Below are positions 1-4,221 of a stretch of 6,776 nt of DNA, piece by piece. The position numbers were made by a program, and so were the translations under genes. Within the stretch, counting starts at the first letter, position 1; every line of letters starts with the position of its first letter. The DNA is taken from assembly GCA_009787685.1 (NCBI GenBank), contig WQSV01000081.1, forward strand, positions 1 through 6,776, given 5' to 3'. The notes beneath the pieces are model-generated. The model had not been told where the DNA came from. It did no database searches and saw nothing but the letters and a program-made list of their open reading frames with translations. Origin of the DNA: Bacillota bacterium. Its GTDB lineage: Bacteria > Bacillota > Clostridia > Christensenellales > Pumilibacteraceae.

Positions 1-465
1 TACTCCAATATATTTTCTTGTTTCATTTGTCATTTTTAAAATATAAAAATGACTTCTAAACACCAACTCCACACGGCCACTCTCTAGATCCTCCAGCGCC
101 CAACCACCTTGTCCGACTCCTCCTATAGAAGCACCTCCATGCTCCCAATTGCTACCTAGATAGTTATTCATCCAATTAACATAATATCTATTTCGATGGA
201 TTCTCCCATAAAAAAAACCATTTGGCTCAAACTCAACCATAAAAAACATTGGATTTCCCGCCATACTGTACAATATCGTCACAGCAAAATCAGTGTGAAG
301 ATGCTCCGACCCTTCGCTAAAAAATCGCTCCCTAACTCTTTCCGAAATTCTTGCAATATGCTCTTCATTGGTGAAGTTTCTATTCGCTTCACACCCCATC
401 ATCGGCACTGTAAAAAACACTGCCAAGATCACTACTAACACTAATTTCAAAACTCTCTTTTTCAT
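1..465 (-). CDS. Small lipoprotein of unknown function, 3' end cut by the window
   Basis: The reading frame opens with ATG at 465 and stays open to the window edge: 155 codons, no stop. The N-terminus MKKRVLKLVLVVILAVFF is a short basic stretch followed by a hydrophobic core. It ends in PMMGC, so Cys25 fits a type II (lipoprotein) signal peptide cleaved before the Cys. The mature part begins EANRNFTNEEHIARISERV, a charged and probably helical stretch. It continues into a region rich in aromatic residues and Gly (YVNWMNNYLGSNW, GGVGQGGWALEDL) that suggests a compact beta-rich domain. I recognise no family. The protein should sit on the outer face of the cytoplasmic membrane. There is no Shine-Dalgarno sequence before the ATG; instead a strong promoter lies so close that the mRNA may be leaderless or nearly so. 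The gene is separated from the upstream permease gene by the repeat array and is probably transcribed on its own. Lipoprotein identity is well supported; function is unknown. Confidence 0.85.
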   Translation of the reverse strand, partial: MKKRVLKLVLVVILAVFFTVPMMGCEANRNFTNEEHIARISERVRERFFSEGSEHLHTDFAVTILYSMAGNPMFFMVEFEPNGFFYGRIHRNRYYVNWMNNYLGSNWEHGGASIGGVGQGGWALEDLESGRVELVFRSHFYILKMTNETRKYIGV

Positions 466-474
466 ATTAATATT

Positions 475-503
475 ATATTACGTTATGCCCAATTCTTTGT
501 CAA
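475..503 (-). promoter_or_regulatory. Sigma-A-type promoter of the lipoprotein gene, giving a near-leaderless mRNA
   Basis: On the minus strand a perfect -35 TTGACA (498-503) is followed by a 17-nt spacer and the -10 hexamer TAATAT (475-480). An overlapping TATAAT (472-477) would give a 20-nt spacer. With the usual 6-8 nt from -10 to the start site, transcription would begin at about 465-469, on or within 4 nt of the ATG at 465. That fits the lack of any ribosome binding site. The -35 hexamer lies inside the truncated left-most copy of the repeat array. The start site is inferred, not observed. Confidence 0.65.
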
Positions 504-547
504 GTGTCTTCAATGCTTTTGTGAAAGATTGCTGTTACTAGAAATTC

Positions 548-601
548 CCCAGCAGAGAGGGTCGCATAAGCTTGTCAACAGTCTTCGACTGGTTTGTCGG
601 G
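548..601. repeat. Structured repeat copy A (H1 decayed)
   Basis: The outer stem P1 pairs CCCAGCA (548-554) with TGTCGGG (595-601), with one mismatch and one G.T pair. The H1 position (558-573) is degenerate and no longer pairs well. H2 is AACAGTC, loop TTC, GACTGGTT (577-594), fully paired with one bulged G at 591. Compared with copy D, two inner H2 pairs differ on both sides, A-T to G-C and C-G to A-T, while pairing is kept. This makes copy A the most informative for H2. Confidence 0.6.
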
Positions 602-620
602 TTCTGGCTTGTGTTTGCAC

Positions 621-676
621 TTTCCGTCAGAGGGTCGAAGACCCTTGTCAAGCATCTCCGATGCTATTGTCGGAGA
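621..676. repeat. Structured repeat copy B
   Basis: P1 pairs TTTCCGTCA (621-629) with TGTCGGAGA (668-676), 8 of 9 positions including one T.G pair. H1 is AGGGTC, loop GAA, GACCCT (631-645), six perfect pairs. H2 is AGCATC, loop TCC, GATGCT (651-665), six perfect pairs. The linker TTGTCAA reads TTGACA on the minus strand. Confidence 0.75.
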
Positions 677-696
677 TTGCTATTATTAGAAACATC

Positions 697-747
697 CTCA
701 CAAAGGGGTCGAAGAACCTTGTCAAGTATTTTTGATGCTTTTGTGAG
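697..747. repeat. Structured repeat copy C, with altered outer stem
   Basis: P1 pairs CTCACAAA (697-704) with TTTGTGAG (740-747) perfectly; its two ends can also join H1 and H2. H1 is AGGGGTC, loop GAA, GAACCTT (704-720), with one mismatch and one G.T pair. H2 is AAGTATT, loop TTT, GATGCTT (724-740), all seven positions paired if two T.G pairs are allowed. The P1 sequence differs from copy D on both arms at matched positions. Confidence 0.78.
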
Positions 748-767
748 AAATTACTTTTACAAGAAAT

Positions 768-824
768 TCTCCGACAGAGGGGTCGAAGACCCTTGTGAAG
801 CATCTTCGATGCTTTTGTCGGAGA
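768..824. repeat. Structured repeat copy D, the best-preserved copy
   Basis: P1 pairs TCTCCGACA (768-776) with TGTCGGAGA (816-824), nine perfect pairs. H1 is AGGGGTC, loop GAA, GACCCTT (778-794), seven pairs with one G.T. H2 is AAGCATC, loop TTC, GATGCTT (798-814), seven perfect pairs. An alternative fold pairs TCGAAGA (783-789) with TCTTCGA (803-809), which would turn the junction into one long hairpin. The two loops, GAA and TTC, are complementary. Confidence 0.82.
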
Positions 825-890
825 TTCCATGTAGTAGCGCCTCTCACAGAAATTTCAATGGTTTTGAAGTGTAGATTTTTGCCTCAGATT

Positions 891-3215
891 CTACCCTTCA
901 GAAATCAATGAGTGTGCGGTTGTTTTTTTGTATTTCAGACTGACCAGCAATAGTGTTATTATGCATGAAGCTATTATAGTCACTGCCCCAACTATTATTC
1001 GCCATGGCACAAATGTGAAGTTTGCTTGGGCTATGCCGATGCCCGAGAACATTAGTGACGCTAATGGGTTTGTCAACAATATTCCAAGAACTGTTCCCAA
1101 AACAACTCCGCCAAGAATAATTGGCAAGAAGCTCAAAAAGAGTTGCAACATCAATTGCCCGCTTGTGAAACCCATTGCTCTTAATATTCCGATTTCTTTT
1201 CGGTTGCGATTAATAATGGTGTTTGCCATGAGAAAAAAGACAAGGGCAATGACTGCAATCATGACGACAATTATCAAATACATCGCGGCGACAATCGGAG
1301 GTTGCATTTGAGCCATGAATTCATAGAAATTTTCGGCATTATTAATAATGTTAATTTCTCGTCCAAATTCTTGGATTAATTCGTTACTAAGACTTTCTAT
1401 TGCATGAGGGCTTCCGTCATAAAGATACAAATAGAACCCTCTTAATATTGCATTCTCTTCAATTCGCTCAAACCCTTCAAGAGTCATATCTCCGCCAGCT
1501 CCCCAACCTTGCGTCACTCCAACAACCAAAAAATTTGCCGTGATGTCACTGCCTTGCCTGCCGAGAGCGATAGTATCGCCGATGCCAACGCCAAGCCATT
1601 CACTGAAACTCACGGCAAGAGATATTTCGTTGTCAGCCGATGGGAACCTTCCTCGAACTATCGGGTTTGCTTCCCTTCTTGAAATATCTTCCCAAACTGA
1701 AACCATGAAACCCCTGCCATCAATTGTCCCAAGGACAAAATTGCTCATTTGAAGTGCTTGTCTCACATTCTCATGATTTGCTATGTTGTCAAATTGATCT
1801 GTCATGAATTCATCAGTTAAAGCATTGATTCTTATTTCTGCTGGTTCAATTGCAACCATGTTGCGATACGCTTCTGTGTTCACAACAAAGTTGTAGTGAA
1901 GGGTGAACCCCAAAACAGCGATAAAACCGAATAAAGTGAGTGTTATTAATGCAGTTATGTTTCTTTTAAAATTTGCTTTGAACTGCTTTAGTGCCATGCT
2001 CAAATTCAATGGCATTTTTGTTTTTTCAAGGTTGGTTGCACTTTTTTTGAAATTGTGAGTCTCTAGTCCTTGTCTTAGTGCCACAATAGGTGTTACTTTC
2101 TTTGTCTTCCTTGCGATTAAGTATGTTGAAAAAAACATTAACCCCAAGACTGCAAAAATAGATATTATGATTGGAAGAGCCATTGAGCCGCCGCTCCATA
2201 ATAGCCCACTTGAAGCGGCGACCATATTGCCAATTGGCGTCATGAGAATGAGCGCAGTTATCAAGCCCAAAATTATGCCAACAAGGACGATTAAGACAAA
2301 CTGCAAAACAACTGCCCATATTATTTGCTTGCTTGTGAAACCGATGCTTTTGAGCGCCCCCAAAGTTTGAACATCTTGCTCAATGTTGTTAATGACACTG
2401 AACCTTGCGACTATGACTGCAATGAGAACCAAAATGAACGCAACAAGACTCAAGATGCTTGCCATAATCATTGAAAACGAGGTTACCCCACCACGCATTG
2501 CATTCAAATCAGCCCAAAAAGCCAAATTTCTTGGTCTAATGCCAATGAAAGAATTCCAATACGCTGTTGCTTGATCAAATTCATTGAACCTTATGCAAAC
2601 AAGAGTAACAGGACGAAAATTGTTGTCATAGTATAATCGACTGAAAGCATCATTTGAAACATATGCCATGCTAGCAGGCGCTCCCGGAGATCCAAAAAAC
2701 ATATTTTCATAAAAACCGTATATAGTGAAAACATAGGAAACACCCGCGCTAACTAGCTCCAAGGTGTCGCCAGAATTAAAACTTGAACGAAATATTAGCG
2801 GAAGAATAATATGGTTTTGGGGTCGAGAGAGCAATCGGTCAACCACATAGAGAGTGTTGAGGGGTAAGTTTTCTTCCGGAGTCAACGTGAAAATAAATTC
2901 GTTTCGAATCATTCTTCCACCCAATTCATATCGAACACTTCCAACAAACGCATCTCTAACCATATAAGCACTAAGACCCTCGCTATCCAAAAGATGCTGA
3001 TGATCTTCGCTTTGCCATGTTCCAGAAGCGAGTGCAAACGACATGTCAGGCGCATTGAGTTCCGTTGCCCTGTTGTCAAATAATCGCCCCATTCCCATTA
3101 AAAGAGAGAGGCTGATTGATAGCATGACGGTCGCTATCAATGTTATTGCAACAAGTGTTATTGCACTTGATTTTCTTTTTTTAATATTTGAGAATGCAAT
3201 TTTTAATTCTTTCAT
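891..3215 (-). CDS. ABC transporter permease with two FtsX domains (774 aa)
   Basis: This is the membrane subunit of an ABC exporter, in the plasma membrane. The N-terminus MKELKIAFSNIKKRKSSAIT is the usual cytoplasmic lead of FtsX-type permeases. Predicted membrane segments lie near residues 16-40, 246-271, 297-325, 346-368, 417-441, 641-667, 686-714 and 738-760. This gives two repeats of one TM, an external domain of about 200 residues, then three TMs. Each half carries the FtsX coupling motif after its second TM: QDVQTLGALKSIGFTSKQI near 280-298 and RNRKEIGILRAMGFTSGQL near 670-688. The size and eight-TM layout fit large FtsX-family permeases of Bacillota and resemble a fused LolC/LolE pair. 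Known relatives move antimicrobial peptides, lipids or lipoproteins; the substrate here cannot be read from sequence. The start at 3215 is chosen because AAAGGA sits 7 nt upstream and the sequence fits the family start. The frame is open further up, to a TTG at 3332, but without a ribosome binding site. The gene lies 110 nt after the ATPase gene and is surely its partner. Confidence 0.93.
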   Translation of the reverse strand: MKELKIAFSNIKKRKSSAITLVAITLIATVMLSISLSLLMGMGRLFDNRATELNAPDMSFALASGTWQSEDHQHLLDSEGLSAYMVRDAFVGSVRYELGGRMIRNEFIFTLTPEENLPLNTLYVVDRLLSRPQNHIILPLIFRSSFNSGDTLELVSAGVSYVFTIYGFYENMFFGSPGAPASMAYVSNDAFSRLYYDNNFRPVTLVCIRFNEFDQATAYWNSFIGIRPRNLAFWADLNAMRGGVTSFSMIMASILSLVAFILVLIAVIVARFSVINNIEQDVQTLGALKSIGFTSKQIIWAVVLQFVLIVLVGIILGLITALILMTPIGNMVAASSGLLWSGGSMALPIIISIFAVLGLMFFSTYLIARKTKKVTPIVALRQGLETHNFKKSATNLEKTKMPLNLSMALKQFKANFKRNITALITLTLFGFIAVLGFTLHYNFVVNTEAYRNMVAIEPAEIRINALTDEFMTDQFDNIANHENVRQALQMSNFVLGTIDGRGFMVSVWEDISRREANPIVRGRFPSADNEISLAVSFSEWLGVGIGDTIALGRQGSDITANFLVVGVTQGWGAGGDMTLEGFERIEENAILRGFYLYLYDGSPHAIESLSNELIQEFGREINIINNAENFYEFMAQMQPPIVAAMYLIIVVMIAVIALVFFLMANTIINRNRKEIGILRAMGFTSGQLMLQLFLSFLPIILGGVVLGTVLGILLTNPLASLMFSGIGIAQANFTFVPWRIIVGAVTIIASCIITLLLVSLKYKKTTAHSLISEG

Positions 3216-3222
3216 GTTTCTG

Positions 3223-3228
3223 TCCTTT
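3223..3228 (-). promoter_or_regulatory. Ribosome binding site that sets the permease start
   Basis: The minus strand reads AAAGGA, then 7 nt, then the ATG at 3215. Neither in-frame upstream candidate (ATG at 3266 or TTG at 3332) has a comparable site, so this decides the start. Confidence 0.75.
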
Positions 3229-3325
3229 AAGATTTTTATTTGTTCTTTGTTTTTTCTTGAATTCATGTCGACTGCTAACACCGCACTCAAGCCTAGTTGC
3301 GAGTCAAGAAGCAAAAAGCAAAAAA

Positions 3326-4081
3326 TTACCAACCCTGTGAAGAAAGAAAATCTTTCACCATTTTTCTCCTCTCATCACATTCACCAACATACCTTTCCAG
3401 TTTTAATTCTCCCTCAATTTTTCCATCTTTGAGATAAAGAATTCGATTTCCTCTTAGGGCAGAATTTATGTCATGAGTGACCATCACAATACCTTGACCA
3501 TTTTGGTTGCTTTGAGTCAATGAATCAAGAACAGCACTCGCCATGACAGAATTGAGTGCCCCTGTTGGCTCATCCGCAAACAAAACTTTTGGATTGTTGA
3601 TTGAAGCTCTTGCAACACCAACCCGTTGAGCCTCCCCTCCAGAGAGTTGATTCGGAAGCTTTTTCCAAAGCGACTCGTCAATACCAATGAATTGAAGAAG
3701 TTTTTTCGCCCTTTCAACAAGTTCCTTTCTCTTTTCTTTCAAAAGCATTCCAGCAACCACAACATTGTCAATAACACTCATACTCTCAACAAGATAGATT
3801 TGCTGAAAAACAAATCCGCAATTCTCCCTTCGAAAAACTGCCAGTTTGTCTTGACTATATTTCGCTATGTTTTCTTCACCGAAAAACACTTCACCCAAAG
3901 TTGGAGAATCCATTCCCGACAAAGCATAAAGTAGTGTTGATTTTCCTCCACCGCTTGCGCCCATGATAATGGTGAAATCATCTTCAAAGATTTCAAGGTC
4001 AATGTTTTTCAAAACATGCTGTTGAACTCCAGCATTTGAAAATGTTTTGCAAAGTTTGTTTGTTCTCAAAATTGTTTTCAT
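3326..4081 (-). CDS. ABC transporter ATP-binding protein, LolD/MacB type (251 aa)
   Basis: This is the nucleotide-binding subunit that powers the adjacent FtsX-type permease from the cytoplasmic side. All ABC motifs are present: Walker A GASGGGKST (41-49), Q-loop FVFQQ (90-94), signature LSGGEAQRVGVARA (146-159), Walker B VLFADEP with D170 and E171, and H-loop VTHD with His203. The conserved AVFRRENCGFVFQQIYLV stretch (81-98) is typical of the LolD/MacB/FtsE group, and 251 aa is a normal length. The D-loop reads GALNS where most relatives have GALDS, so Asn177 replaces the usual Asp. The start at 4081 is preferred because GGAG lies 6 nt upstream; an in-frame ATG at 4117 would add 12 residues but falls in the loop of the leader hairpin with no good binding site. 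The permease start follows 110 nt after the stop with no clear promoter between, so the two are probably co-transcribed from the promoter at 4139-4167. Confidence 0.95.
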   Translation of the reverse strand: MKTILRTNKLCKTFSNAGVQQHVLKNIDLEIFEDDFTIIMGASGGGKSTLLYALSGMDSPTLGEVFFGEENIAKYSQDKLAVFRRENCGFVFQQIYLVESMSVIDNVVVAGMLLKEKRKELVERAKKLLQFIGIDESLWKKLPNQLSGGEAQRVGVARASINNPKVLFADEPTGALNSVMASAVLDSLTQSNQNGQGIVMVTHDINSALRGNRILYLKDGKIEGELKLERYVGECDERRKMVKDFLSSQGW

Positions 4082-4087
4082 TTTTTT

Positions 4088-4091
4088 CTCC
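4088..4091 (-). promoter_or_regulatory. Ribosome binding site that sets the ATPase start
   Basis: The minus strand reads TTGGAG, then six A residues, then ATG at 4081. It supports that start over the in-frame ATG at 4117, where the nearest purine-rich motif (AAGG, 4130-4133) is too far away at 12 nt. Confidence 0.7.
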
Positions 4092-4098
4092 AATACGC

Positions 4099-4133
4099 AA
4101 AAAAGGACTATAGTCATTTTTAACTATAGCCTT
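4099..4133 (-). terminator. Hairpin plus T tract at the 5' end of the exporter mRNA (possible attenuator)
   Basis: The minus strand reads AAGGCTATAGT, an 8-nt loop, then ACTATAGTCC and six T residues (4099-4104). GG and CTATAGT pair with ACTATAG and CC with one bulged T, so nine pairs precede the T tract. This is the form of an intrinsic terminator, though the stem is AT-rich. It lies between the promoter and the ATPase start, so it would act as an attenuator or a 5'-end stabiliser and not as the terminator of the upstream gene. ACTATAG also occurs as two direct copies 16 nt apart (4107-4113 and 4123-4129), the first inside the perfect palindrome GACTATAGTC, so a DNA-level operator is an equal alternative. 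Confidence 0.5.
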
Positions 4134-4138
4134 ATTAT

Positions 4139-4167
4139 AATATAATCTCATTTTAAAGTCCTTTCAA
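4139..4167 (-). promoter_or_regulatory. Sigma-A-type promoter of the ABC exporter operon
   Basis: The minus strand has -35 TTGAAA (4162-4167), a 17-nt spacer and -10 TATATT (4139-4144). The expected start site is near 4132, exactly at the left arm of the hairpin at 4099-4133, so the mRNA would begin with that hairpin. An overlapping TATAAT (4135-4140) is also present but has no matching -35. Confidence 0.6.
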
Positions 4168-4221
4168 AAATCTTTCACAACTCTTAATTTTTTGTAAGGT
4201 TTTTCAAAATATCAGCCCCCA

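Larger units (their letters stand above)
487..849. repeat. Tandem array of ~74-bp structured repeats
   Basis: This fills most of the gene-free stretch 466-890. Repeat boundaries fall near 487, 562, 635, 709 and 783, giving periods of about 75, 73, 74 and 74 bp. Shared blocks on the plus strand are AGGGGTCGAAGACCCTTGTC, then AAGCATCTTCGATGCTTTTG, then TCGGAGATTGCTATTATTAG and a pyrimidine-rich arm. The copies are diverged but keep their inverted-repeat pattern. If the unit is re-phased, the arm at the end of one period pairs with the arm in the next, and the two enclose two short hairpins, so each element can form a three-way junction of about 50-57 nt. Four elements are recognisable (listed separately) with roughly 20-nt linkers. 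The left end keeps only H2 and one outer arm (about 497-527); the right end keeps only a 5' arm-like CCTCTCACA (840-848). I see no open reading frame of its own here; the ORFs in the array are by-products of the repeat. From 850 to 890 I see nothing definite. Confidence 0.88.

Noticed and set aside
648..830. A 60-codon minus-strand ORF and plus-strand ORFs of 68 and 100 codons (529-735, 572-874) inside the repeat array
   Set aside because: They are made of the repeat itself, start and stop at arbitrary points of the unit, and lack ribosome binding sites. A 74-bp period is not a multiple of three, so no stable protein repeat results.
487..849. CRISPR array
   Set aside because: Whole units are similar, with no short identical repeats separated by unique spacers of constant size, and no cas genes are nearby.
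487..849. Integron attC sites or tRNA-like genes
   Set aside because: No GTTRRRY core sites and no integrase or cassette ORFs. The three-way fold lacks an anticodon arm, T-arm consensus and CCA end.
863..891. Intrinsic terminator just after the permease stop
   Set aside because: A GTAGA/TCTAC inverted repeat exists, but with only five pairs, a 13-nt loop and no T tract afterwards on the minus strand.
3232..3320. Separate promoter for the permease in the gap after the ATPase
   Set aside because: TTGACT- and TTGAGT-like hexamers occur, but no -10-like hexamer sits at the right distance.
4168..4221. Terminator of the BspA/GLUG gene
   Set aside because: Only A-rich and T-rich runs are seen after the TGA; I could not find a stem of useful length.
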